DNA from: JBDOQU01 sp039839375
GTDB lineage: Bacteria; Pseudomonadota; Alphaproteobacteria; DSM-16000; Inquilinaceae
Assembly (NCBI RefSeq): GCF_039839375.1
Contig: NZ_JBDOQU010000008.1
Coordinates: forward strand, 112,830 to 176,829
Direction: 5' to 3'
Length of the DNA stretch: 64,000 nt
The notes below the pieces were generated by a model. That model had not been told where the DNA came from and did not search any database. It saw only the letters and a list, made by a program, of their open reading frames with translations. This document shows positions 57,486 through 64,000 of the stretch, piece by piece (the stretch's first letter is position 1; the number at the start of each line of letters is the position of its first letter). A program made the position numbers and the translations under genes.

Positions 57486-58844
57486 TCAATCGCCTTCTGC
57501 CAGGGCCTTGGTGCGGCTGTCGGCGTCCGTCCGCAGAGGTCCGGGGCGGCCGATGCCGTGATAGTCGAATCCGGCCTCGATCATCTCGGCCGGGTCGTAG
57601 ACGTTGCGCAGATCCACCATCAGCGGACGGCGCAACAGGGATTTGACGCGCTTCAGGTTGAGCGCGCGGAATTCGTTCCATTCGGTGACGATCGCCACGC
57701 AGTCGGCCCCGTCGAGGGCCTGGTAGGCGTCATCGCAATAGGTCACGTCCTTCAGCATCTTGCGCGCCTCTTCCATGCCGATGGGATCGTGGGCTCGGAT
57801 GACGGCTCCGGCCGCCTGGAGGGCCGGGACGATGGTCAGGCTGGGGCTGTCGCGCATGTCGTCGGTGTTGGGCTTGAAGGTCAGGCCCAGGATCGCGATC
57901 TCCTTGCCCTCGACCGAGCCGCCGCAGGCCGCGATTATGCGGTCCGCCATCTCCATCTTCCGGGAATCGTTCAGGTCGATCACCGTTTCGATCAGCCGCT
58001 GGCGCGCGCCATAGAGATCGCCCGACCGGGCGAAGGCGAGCGTGTCCTTGGGGAAGCACGACCCGCCATAGCCGGGGCCGGGATGCAGGAATTTCGCCCC
58101 GATGCGGCCGTCGAGCCCGATCGCGCGGGCTACGTCATGGACGTCCGCGCCCGCCTTCTCGCAGAAATTCGCGACCTCGTTGATGAAGGTGATCTTCATG
58201 GCGAGGAAGGAGTTGGCGGCGTATTTCGCCAGCTCCGCCGTCTCCAGGTTCGTCATGACGATCGGCGTCTCGATCAGATAGAGCGGCCGGTAGAGGGCGC
58301 GCATGACGCTTTCCGCCCGCTCGCTCTCCGCTCCCACCACGACGCGGTCGGGGCGCATGAAATCGCCGATGGCCGATCCTTCGCGCAGGAATTCCGGGTT
58401 CGAGGCCACGTCGAACTCCAGGTCCGGGCGGGCCTTGGCGATGATCTCCCTCACCTTGCGGCCGGTGCCGACGGGCACGGTCGATTTGGTGACGATGACG
58501 GCGTAATTGTCGAGCGCAGCCGCGATCTCCTCCGCGGCGGAGAAGACGTAGGAGAGATCGGCATGGCCGTCGCCGCGCCGGCTGGGCGTGCCGACGGCGA
58601 TGAAGACGGCGTCGACGCCGGCCACCGACTCCTTCAGATCGGTGGTGAAGAAGAGCCGGCCGGCCGCCACGTTCTTCTGGACGAGGGCGGCCAGTCCGGG
58701 CTCGTAGATCGGGATCTCACCCTGCTTCAGGCGCTCGATCTTCGATGAATCCTTGTCGACGCAGACGGTCTCCACGCCGAATTCGGAAAAACAGGCGCCG
58801 GACACCAGTCCGACATAACCGGCGCCGATCATGGCGATGCGCAA
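57486..58844 (-). CDS. ugd: UDP-glucose 6-dehydrogenase
   Basis: 452 residues that oxidise UDP-glucose twice to UDP-glucuronate using NAD. The N-terminal Rossmann motif is IAMIGAGYVGLVSG, the central EFLREGSAIGDF and the catalytic Cys263 in GYGGSCFPKDT are standard. The start is TTG at 58844: its reading MRIAMIG fits the family and GGGAGG lies 8 nt upstream, whereas ATG four codons later would trim the first strand. It lies between galU and the phosphomannomutase gene, giving a UDP-glucuronate pathway for extracellular polysaccharide. Confidence 0.95.
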   Translation of the reverse strand: MRIAMIGAGYVGLVSGACFSEFGVETVCVDKDSSKIERLKQGEIPIYEPGLAALVQKNVAAGRLFFTTDLKESVAGVDAVFIAVGTPSRRGDGHADLSYVFSAAEEIAAALDNYAVIVTKSTVPVGTGRKVREIIAKARPDLEFDVASNPEFLREGSAIGDFMRPDRVVVGAESERAESVMRALYRPLYLIETPIVMTNLETAELAKYAANSFLAMKITFINEVANFCEKAGADVHDVARAIGLDGRIGAKFLHPGPGYGGSCFPKDTLAFARSGDLYGARQRLIETVIDLNDSRKMEMADRIIAACGGSVEGKEIAILGLTFKPNTDDMRDSPSLTIVPALQAAGAVIRAHDPIGMEEARKMLKDVTYCDDAYQALDGADCVAIVTEWNEFRALNLKRVKSLLRRPLMVDLRNVYDPAEMIEAGFDYHGIGRPGPLRTDADSRTKALAEGD

Positions 58845-58889
58845 TGGAGGGGCCTCCCGAGGCTGCCGCGCAGGGCGGCGGAATGTTGA

Positions 58890-59759
58890 CTATATAAGAC
58901 CCGACAGGGCCTCGCGCACCTTGCCGGCGAGGTCGTCGCGGTCCAGCGCGAAGGCGACGTTGGCGGCGACGAAGCCGGCCTTGTCGCCGCAATCATAGCG
59001 GTCGCCGGAGAAGCGCATACCGTGGAAGGGCTGGCGGCCGATCAGCTTCGCCATGGCGTCGGTGAGCTGGATCTCATCCCCCGCGCCCGTCTCCTTCCGG
59101 TCGAGGATGGCGAAGACCTCCGGCTGGAGGATGTAGCGGCCGACGATCGAGAGGTTCGAGGGCGCGACCTCCGGCTTCGGCTTCTCCACCAGCCCCTTGA
59201 CGGAGGCCAGCGTCCCGTCGTCGCTGTCGACGTCCAGGATGCCGTAGCGGGCGGTCAGCGCCGGCTCCACCTCCCGGACCGCGATCAGATTGCCGCCGAC
59301 CTTCCCGTAGGCCTGGACCATCTGGGCGAGCAGCGACGGTTCGGCCTTGAACACTTCGTCGGGCAGCAGCACCGCGAACGGCTCGTCGCCCACGATGTGG
59401 CGGGCGCACCAGACGGCGTGGCCGAGGCCCAGCGGTTCCGGCTGGCGGACGGTGGTAAGCTGGCTGACGGCGAGCTCCGCGCCCTTCGAGGCCGCCAGCT
59501 CCTTCTCCTTCCCGCGCCGCTCCAGCGTCGCGTAGAGCTCGGGATGCTGGTCGAAATGGTCTTCCATCGCCGTCTTGCCGCGGCTGGTGACGAAGATGAA
59601 CTCCTCGATCCCGGCCTCGCGGGCTTCCTCCACCGCGTACTGGATCACCGGCTTGTCGACGACGGTGAGCATCTCCTTGGGGATGGATTTGGTGGCCGGA
59701 AGCGAGCGCGTACCGAGGCCGGCGACGGGGAAAACGGCTTTCTTGACGGGTCGTGCCAT
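58890..59759 (-). CDS. galU: UTP-glucose-1-phosphate uridylyltransferase
   Basis: 289 residues making UDP-glucose from UTP and Glc-1-P. The nucleotide-binding AVFPVAGLGTRSLPATKSIPKEML and the later VDKPVIQYAVEEAREAGIEE and ALTARYGILDV segments are GalU hallmarks (Ser replaces the usual Phe or Met after TR). UDP-glucose feeds Ugd next door. It is first in a galU-ugd-pmm-hydrolase run on the minus strand. Confidence 0.96.
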   Translation of the reverse strand: MARPVKKAVFPVAGLGTRSLPATKSIPKEMLTVVDKPVIQYAVEEAREAGIEEFIFVTSRGKTAMEDHFDQHPELYATLERRGKEKELAASKGAELAVSQLTTVRQPEPLGLGHAVWCARHIVGDEPFAVLLPDEVFKAEPSLLAQMVQAYGKVGGNLIAVREVEPALTARYGILDVDSDDGTLASVKGLVEKPKPEVAPSNLSIVGRYILQPEVFAILDRKETGAGDEIQLTDAMAKLIGRQPFHGMRFSGDRYDCGDKAGFVAANVAFALDRDDLAGKVREALSGLI

Positions 59760-59858
59760 GAGGGGAGAGCGTCCTGTCCTTGGGTTGCGTTATCCATGAA
59801 GGCACGCAGACGCGCTGTCGGTGGGGCCTTGTGCCACACCGCCCGCGACCGCGCAAGT

Positions 59859-60569
59859 TCACCCCAGAAGAACGTCCCTGGCCTGATTCAGTTTCGCGGC
59901 AAGATAATCGGAGCCGCCCTGATCGGGATGGAAACGCTTCATCAGCCGGCGATGAGCGTCCCTCACCTGCCGGCCGGTGGCATCCTCCGTGAGACCCAGC
60001 ACCTCCAGCGCCTCCTCCCGCGACATCGGGCCGGTAGCGGGGCGGGAGGCCGCCGTCTCCTCTTCCTCCCCGGCTCCACCTCCGGCGCGCCATGCGGAGC
60101 CGAAAGCGCGGTCGAGGAACGTCTCCACGACGGACACGGATTCCGGGTCGCGGGCGGCGCATTCCTCCCTCAGCGCGACCAGGTCCTCCATCGACAGATC
60201 CTCCAGCCGGCGGCCCGCGAACGCGCCCGCATGGACGATGCCCGTCATCTCTCCGCTGTCATGGTCCAGCGACATTTCCAGCGTCGCGGTGCGCAGGCCG
60301 GACTTCTGGTTCGGCGTCGGCCCGCGCGCGGCCTTGAAGCGGTTGGAGAGCGCCCGCCAGCGCATCACGAGAGGCAGGACGAAGGAAATGGCGGCCACCG
60401 CCAGCCCCAGCCGGCCGGCCAGCACGAGGAAGAGCGCGACCATGACCAGCAGCCCGGCCGCGCCCCACTTCACCCCGCGGGCGAGCGAGGCCGGATCGGC
60501 GCTGACGAACCAGCGTCCGATCAGGAGCAAGCCGACAAAGAGGCATATTCCGAGGACCAGCCACGCCAT
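59859..60569 (-). CDS. Membrane-anchored J-domain protein
   Basis: 236 residues with two to three N-terminal hydrophobic helices (1-20, 37-50, 53-70), a cytoplasmic linker and a C-terminal J-domain: MSREEALEVLGLTEDATGRQ then RDAHRRLMKRFHPDQGGSDY, with the HPD at 214-216 that stimulates DnaK. The middle segment DHDSGEMTGIVHAGAFAGRR is shared with DjlA-like J-proteins. It would recruit DnaK to a membrane site. Its ATG is 4 bp after the stop of the VWA gene, so the two act together. Confidence 0.9.
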   Translation of the reverse strand: MAWLVLGICLFVGLLLIGRWFVSADPASLARGVKWGAAGLLVMVALFLVLAGRLGLAVAAISFVLPLVMRWRALSNRFKAARGPTPNQKSGLRTATLEMSLDHDSGEMTGIVHAGAFAGRRLEDLSMEDLVALREECAARDPESVSVVETFLDRAFGSAWRAGGGAGEEEETAASRPATGPMSREEALEVLGLTEDATGRQVRDAHRRLMKRFHPDQGGSDYLAAKLNQARDVLLG

Positions 60570-60573
60570 CGCC

Positions 60574-61305
60574 TCAGCGCCCGCCCTCTTGCCGGCCCAT
60601 CTGGCGAGTGAGCCGGAGCGCCTCCCCGCCCCGATCCGCGCCATAACGCTCCAGCGCCGCATGGCCGCCGGCGGCGTAGACCGCGACGGCGCCGAGCAGC
60701 GCCTTCAACTGATCGGCGCTGGAGAGGTCGAACGGGCAGCAGGCCCCGCCCGTCAGCTTCGCCACCTGTTGGAAGGCGCGGCCAGCGACGGGATCGCCGC
60801 CCTCATGGAACAGGAAGGCCGGCACACCGGCGAGGCCGAGTTCGCCGGCCCTGTGGCCGACCTTGTCGATATCCTCCTCGAACGCGTCGCCGACGAAGAC
60901 CAGCGCGTCCACCCGCTGCCGCCGATGCTCCTTTGCGGCATGGGACAGCACCCGGCCGATCTGGGTATGGCCGGCGAGGCAGCGGACGGCGGTCATGCGC
61001 CGCCGCAATTCATCGGCGTCCGACACGAAGGGGCTGGCCTTGCATTCGCGGAAGCCGCGATAGAAGACAAGCTGCACGTCCAGCCCGCCCAGCGCGCGCG
61101 TCGCCTCGAACATCTCCGCCTGGATATGGCAGGCGCGGTCCCAGGCGGGCTCCCGGCTGGCGGTCGCGTCCATGGCGAAAATCAGCCGCCCCCGCCGCCC
61201 GCCGGGCTTCGCGGAAGGAACCGCCGCGACCTTGGCAAGGAACTCCTCCACCGCCGCCTTGCCGGAGGCGGCGGGGAGGTCGGTTTTGTTGCTGTCGTCG
61301 GGCAT
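60574..61305 (-). CDS. VWA-domain protein (cytoplasmic)
   Basis: 243 residues with a von Willebrand A fold. The MIDAS opening is RLIFAMDATASREPAWD (Asp46-Ser50) and VDALVFVGDAFEEDID carries a further metal-site Asp. It has no signal peptide, so it should work in the cytoplasm. Followed 4 bp later by a membrane J-domain gene; the pair probably assembles or remodels a target through DnaK (inference). It diverges from the Thoeris-type genes by 250 bp of AT-richer DNA. Confidence 0.85.
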   Translation of the reverse strand: MPDDSNKTDLPAASGKAAVEEFLAKVAAVPSAKPGGRRGRLIFAMDATASREPAWDRACHIQAEMFEATRALGGLDVQLVFYRGFRECKASPFVSDADELRRRMTAVRCLAGHTQIGRVLSHAAKEHRRQRVDALVFVGDAFEEDIDKVGHRAGELGLAGVPAFLFHEGGDPVAGRAFQQVAKLTGGACCPFDLSSADQLKALLGAVAVYAAGGHAALERYGADRGGEALRLTRQMGRQEGGR

Positions 61306-61556
61306 CAGGTCGCCTTCGCTGCGGTTTCCTTACGCGAGTCATATGATGGCGGCCGAGGAATCATACCAACTGTTGGGAATGATCGACACCTTTAGACAGC
61401 TAAGTGAATATTCTTGGCGAGGGAATCCTATCGAGAAAAGAGGTTCAAGCCCCGCGCGGTTCGCCAGCGGAATAGGAACTTCTCCACGCCCTCATTGCCC
61501 CTTGGCTTAGCTGCGATATAACTAACGGTGATCTGGGGGAATCGTGCGGGGGCACA

Positions 61557-62057
61557 ATGGCGTATCGAAACAGGACTTATATAGCTTTCGATGGCGATAA
61601 CGACATGCACTACTATAGGCTGATGACAGCTTGGTCAGCGCATGAAGGGTTCAACTTCGATATCTATAATGCGCACGACCTGAATACTTCGCGAGACTCC
61701 AGCCAAGAGGAAAGCATCAAGCGCCAACTGCGCGAACGCTTTGCGAACTCCAAATTGTTCATGGTCCTGATTGGCGAAAAAATCCGCTATCTCACCAAGT
61801 TCGTTAAGTGGGAGATAGAAACGGCGATTCGGCTCGATCTGCCGATCATTGGCATCAATCTAATTGGAAGCCGAGGACAGGATGATCGCTGTCCGTCGTC
61901 CATGAGGGATACGCTGGCTATCTACGTTCCATTCAACGAGAAGATTATCACGCATGCAATGAACAATTGGCCATCCAGCCATGCAACGAATCGCAGGGCA
62001 GGAGAAACCGGATGGTTTTATTATGAGGATCAGTTCTATAAATCGCTCGGACTATAA
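61557..62057 (+). CDS. Thoeris ThsB-type TIR-like protein
   Basis: 166 residues of the TIR-like family DUF1863 (MTH538-type) used as ThsB in Thoeris anti-phage systems. YIAFDGDNDMHYYRLMTAW opens the flavodoxin-like fold, KLFMVLIGEKIRYLTKFVKWEIETAI holds the WEIE with the likely catalytic Glu (86 or 88), and LPIIGINLIG is the next strand. On phage sensing such proteins convert NAD into a signal nucleotide. Lower GC and codon use unlike neighbours suggest acquisition. It is 3 bp upstream of a TM-macro gene, its expected effector. Confidence 0.86.
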   Translation: MAYRNRTYIAFDGDNDMHYYRLMTAWSAHEGFNFDIYNAHDLNTSRDSSQEESIKRQLRERFANSKLFMVLIGEKIRYLTKFVKWEIETAIRLDLPIIGINLIGSRGQDDRCPSSMRDTLAIYVPFNEKIITHAMNNWPSSHATNRRAGETGWFYYEDQFYKSLGL

Positions 62058-62060
62058 TTC

Positions 62061-62939
62061 GTGAAATATTTTTTCAAGTCTATCCTAACATTCTCGTTCT
62101 GGAGATATGCGCTTCTTTCTGGAGAGGCGCTGGCGAAGATATTCACCGTTGTGGGTGTCCTATATGCCTTCATAGAAATGCTAGATTTCTTCGGCATCTA
62201 CACCAAGGATCAATACAGCGGTTATTCGATCGTTCCGATGGTGGTACTAGCGATCGTCTATGTGGTTATCACCCGGCGTCCGATCACTCGCGTTTCATAC
62301 AAGGTGCCTGGCAGGGACTACGTAGTCGAGGTCCGTATCGGCGATATATTTAGCGGCACGAACGACGTCATCATCAGCACTAACACCACATTCGACACGA
62401 GCATGGCGAATGGACTTATAGCCACCGACAGCCTCCAAGGCCAAGTTGCGACCCGCTTCTTCCAAGCGAACACCGATGAGATAGACCGCCAGTTGAACAT
62501 CGATTTGACGAAGACTACCGGTACCCCGCGCACCGATGCTCTTGGCAAGAGAATGGAGTATCCAATTGGCACCGTTGCGCGAGTTAAGGCGCACGGACGC
62601 ACGTTCTACTTCGTGGCAATGTCACGGCTAAATGCGCAGGGAACGGCCAGCGCCTCTCTGAGAGAGGTGGAAGATGCATTGTCGTTCCTATGGGAGTTCA
62701 TCCTGACGTATGGCGAACTCAAGAACCTCTCGGTTCCACTGATGGGCACAGGACGCGGACGCACCGGCTTTCCCCGCAAGAAGATGTCCGAACGCATCGC
62801 CCAGTCATTCGCGGATGGATCAAAGGATCGGATATTTTCCAACAGGCTGTCGATCGTCATTCGCCCAGAAGATGCAGAGAATTTTGGTGTTAATCTCTAC
62901 CAAATCCGTGACTACCTGGTTCAAGGCTTGCACGGATAA
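62061..62939 (+). CDS. Thoeris ThsA-type effector with two TM helices and a macro-like domain
   Basis: 292 residues starting at GTG. Two N-terminal membrane segments (about 18-46 and 55-74) anchor it; residues 85-292 resemble the macro-like ThsA domain (DUF6430): VRIGDIFSGTNDVIISTNTT, then SMANGLIATDSLQGQ, then NLSVPLMGTGRGRTGFP with a macro-type ligand loop GTGRGRTG. This TM-macro form defines type II Thoeris, in which ThsA responds to histidine-ADPR made by ThsB. Presumed action: membrane disruption and abortive infection. Same AT-richer composition as its partner. Confidence 0.85.
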   Translation: MKYFFKSILTFSFWRYALLSGEALAKIFTVVGVLYAFIEMLDFFGIYTKDQYSGYSIVPMVVLAIVYVVITRRPITRVSYKVPGRDYVVEVRIGDIFSGTNDVIISTNTTFDTSMANGLIATDSLQGQVATRFFQANTDEIDRQLNIDLTKTTGTPRTDALGKRMEYPIGTVARVKAHGRTFYFVAMSRLNAQGTASASLREVEDALSFLWEFILTYGELKNLSVPLMGTGRGRTGFPRKKMSERIAQSFADGSKDRIFSNRLSIVIRPEDAENFGVNLYQIRDYLVQGLHG

Positions 62940-63091
62940 CCGCAGCATTAAGTTTCCCGCCCCTCCACCCTCGCCGACCGGCGGGCGGTGAGGTCGGGGA
63001 CGGGCAATCCGGCACGCCGCCGCAGTGACGGCCGAGGGACGGGATGATGGAGAGAGGACGCCTGTTCTTTCCGTCTCATTGACCGTCCGCC

Positions 63092-63117
63092 AATATGTAC
63101 GTATATCCGTACATATT
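63092..63117. promoter_or_regulatory. YefM/YoeB-type operator
   Basis: AATATGTACG-TATATC-CGTACATATT, a perfect 10-bp inverted repeat with a 6-bp spacer, 17 bp upstream of the antitoxin ATG. It contains the TGTAC core of known YefM operators, so autoregulation by the complex is likely. Confidence 0.75.
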
Positions 63118-63133
63118 CCACGGAGAGAACATC

Positions 63134-63385
63134 ATGCCGCATGTCGGGTTCACGGAGTTTCGCCAGCGTCTCGCCGCTCATTTCGACGATGTGGTCGCCT
63201 CCCGGACGCCGCTGGTCGTGACCCGTCAGAAGGGCGCTTCCGTCGTCGTCATGTCGGAGGAGGAATTTGAAGGGATGCAGGAGACGATCCATCTGCTGCG
63301 CAGCCCTGCCAACGCCGCCCGCCTCCTCCGCTCCATCGGGGAACTGGACGCGGGGCGGGGCGTCGAGCGTGACCCGACCGCCTAA
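63134..63385 (+). CDS. YefM/Phd-family antitoxin
   Basis: 83 residues. HVGFTEFRQRLAAHFDDVV gives the Phd/YefM DNA-binding N-terminus, RTPLVVTRQKGASVVVMSEEEFEGMQET is the family strand-helix core, and the C-terminal HLLRSPANAARLLRSIGELD wraps the toxin. The ATG at 63134 is preceded by CGGAGAGAAC; the palindrome upstream is its likely target. The cognate toxin follows 17 bp later. Confidence 0.93.
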   Translation: MPHVGFTEFRQRLAAHFDDVVASRTPLVVTRQKGASVVVMSEEEFEGMQETIHLLRSPANAARLLRSIGELDAGRGVERDPTA

Positions 63386-63402
63386 CGTCCGGGCGGCTGA
63401 GC

Positions 63403-63669
63403 ATGAGGCTCGTATGGTCTGAGGATGCCTGGGCCGATTACCTCCATTGGCAGCGCAACGATCCTGACGTGCTGGACAAGCTGAACGCGCTTATCCGCGA
63501 TGCGAAGAGATCGCCGTTCAAGGGGCTGGGCAAGCCCGAACCGTTGAAGGGCGCGCTGCGCGGCTGGTGGTCCCGGCGGATTACGGGGGAGCACAGGTTC
63601 GTCTATCGCGTCACCGCCTCGGGCGACGGGCAGGCGCTGGAGGTGGCGCAGTGCCAGTTCCATTACTGA
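63403..63669 (+). CDS. yoeB: YoeB-family mRNA interferase toxin
   Basis: 88 residues, RelE fold, that cleave mRNA on translating ribosomes. It parallels E. coli YoeB throughout: VWSEDAWADYLHWQ, GKPEPLKGALRGWWSRRIT, EHRFVYRV and terminal CQFHY. The catalytic Glu46, Arg65 and the last His-Tyr pair are present, so it should be active. Neutralised by the adjacent YefM-type antitoxin. Confidence 0.95.
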   Translation: MRLVWSEDAWADYLHWQRNDPDVLDKLNALIRDAKRSPFKGLGKPEPLKGALRGWWSRRITGEHRFVYRVTASGDGQALEVAQCQFHY

Positions 63670-63710
63670 CCGGATTGTCGCCGCCCTTCTCCGTACGGTC
63701 ATCCCAAAAA

Positions 63711-63877
63711 CCGTCATGCTGAACCTGATTCAGCATCCACAGGGTGAAATTGTTAGCCCTCGCCCCTTGGGGGAGAGGGTTGGGTGAGGGGCGTTTTTTG
63801 GTTCGGGCGTCCTTACTCAACCAACCACCCTCACCCTCCCATTCCTTAGGAATGGGTCCCTCCCTCTCCCGCAAGCA
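63711..63877. repeat. Composite of family B and two family A half repeats
   Basis: A family B palindrome (CGTCATGCTGAACCTGATTC) is followed by a family A right half (to GGGTTGGGTGAGGGG, then TTTTTT) and, after 35 bp, by a family A left half whose variable module is the hairpin CCCATTCC-TTA-GGAATGGG. The left half stops in mid-hairpin at about 63877, where an insertion sequence begins. No gene in this gap. Confidence 0.8.
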
Positions 63878-64000
63878 GGCTACGGCATTCACACATCTTT
63901 GGTTGAGTGGCGTTGGATGATCTGATTCTCTGGGTTTGATTGGGATTGGAGGATTGGACGATGGAGACGTCGCTGGGGCGGTTTGGTGACCGCCGCCTGG
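63878..64000 (+). mobile_element. Left end of an insertion sequence (runs off the window)
   Basis: The family A repeat is cut after CTCTCCCGCAAG, and unrelated AT-richer sequence starting near CAGGCTACGGCATTCACACA continues to the window edge, with a transposase-like ORF from 63961. The exact end base and any target duplication cannot be fixed because the other end is outside. Confidence 0.6.
63961..64000 (+). CDS. Transposase fragment (N-terminus, probably IS4-type)
   Basis: Thirteen codons before the edge, METSLGRFGDRRL. The L-G-R-F-G-D-x-R pattern recalls the first helix of IS4/Tn5-like transposases. Too short for a firm family call. Confidence 0.5.
   Translation, partial: METSLGRFGDRRL

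Noticed and set aside
61363..61390. IS630-like end (ATACCAACTGTTGGGAATGA) upstream of the Thoeris genes
   Set aside because: Only the first eight bases match the IS630 end at 35.98 kb and no second end or TA flank is evident.
62948..63292. Minus-strand ORF over the toxin-antitoxin operator region
   Set aside because: It overlaps the antitoxin in antisense, has biased Arg-rich composition and no recognisable domain.

Overview
The window is GC-rich chromosomal DNA from an alphaproteobacterium. The evidence is the xseB-ispA-dxs isoprenoid cluster with a deacetylase-fold gene, a phasin, a CysD/CysNC pair, hfaABD-type holdfast-anchor genes with a CtrA-type TTAA-N7-TTAA site, and several families of short dispersed palindromes typical of alphaproteobacterial intergenic DNA. 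The order cannot be fixed from sequence alone. I saw no rRNA, tRNA or CRISPR array. Most genes are housekeeping or transport genes; three short AT-richer segments (about 12.4-13.8 kb, 55.1-55.2 kb, 61.3-62.9 kb) stand out.

Layout. 1-4 kb: dxs (cut by the left edge), ispA, xseB, an HDAC-fold amidohydrolase and a TusA-like protein, divergent from a SqrR/BigR-like ArsR repressor. 4.4-12.3 kb: DUF423, ilvD, an acetyltransferase, a TrpXYZ-like ABC importer with a hairpin between binding protein and permease, and an ALDH7-type dehydrogenase. 12.5-13.8 kb: AT-rich DUF6165 plus GT9 glycosyltransferase pair. 13.8-18 kb: polyamine-type ABC importer. 18-24.5 kb: fructokinase, sulfate activation (CysNC, CysD), RhlE helicase with a structured leader, cold-shock protein, YajQ. 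24.5-29.7 kb: dehydrogenase, degenerate 6-carboxytetrahydropterin synthase homologue, GT4 glycosyltransferase, methyltransferase, RibD-type reductase and GTP cyclohydrolase II, together looking like an uncharacterised pterin or pyrimidine modification pathway.

29.8-49.7 kb: guaB, small stress or regulatory genes, an orphan terminase-small-subunit-like gene, two GST families, DUF72, an EF-hand exported protein followed directly by a complete IS630-type element, two TetR regulators with visible operators, a WYL regulator with a 26-bp operator-like palindrome, phasin, chromate resistance (rhodanese-ChrB fusion plus ChrA) and a DD-carboxypeptidase. Palindromic repeats fill many of the gaps; one supplies the C-terminus of a TetR protein.

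49.8-64 kb: ABC-2 exporter; an hfaA-hfaB-hfaD locus (curli-like secretion lipoprotein plus amyloid-like subunits) with a second HfaA-like gene facing it; galU, ugd and phosphomannomutase for sugar-nucleotide supply; a VWA/J-domain pair; a two-gene TIR plus TM-macro system matching type II Thoeris anti-phage defence; a YefM/YoeB toxin-antitoxin pair with its operator; and the left end of another insertion sequence that has landed in a palindromic repeat.
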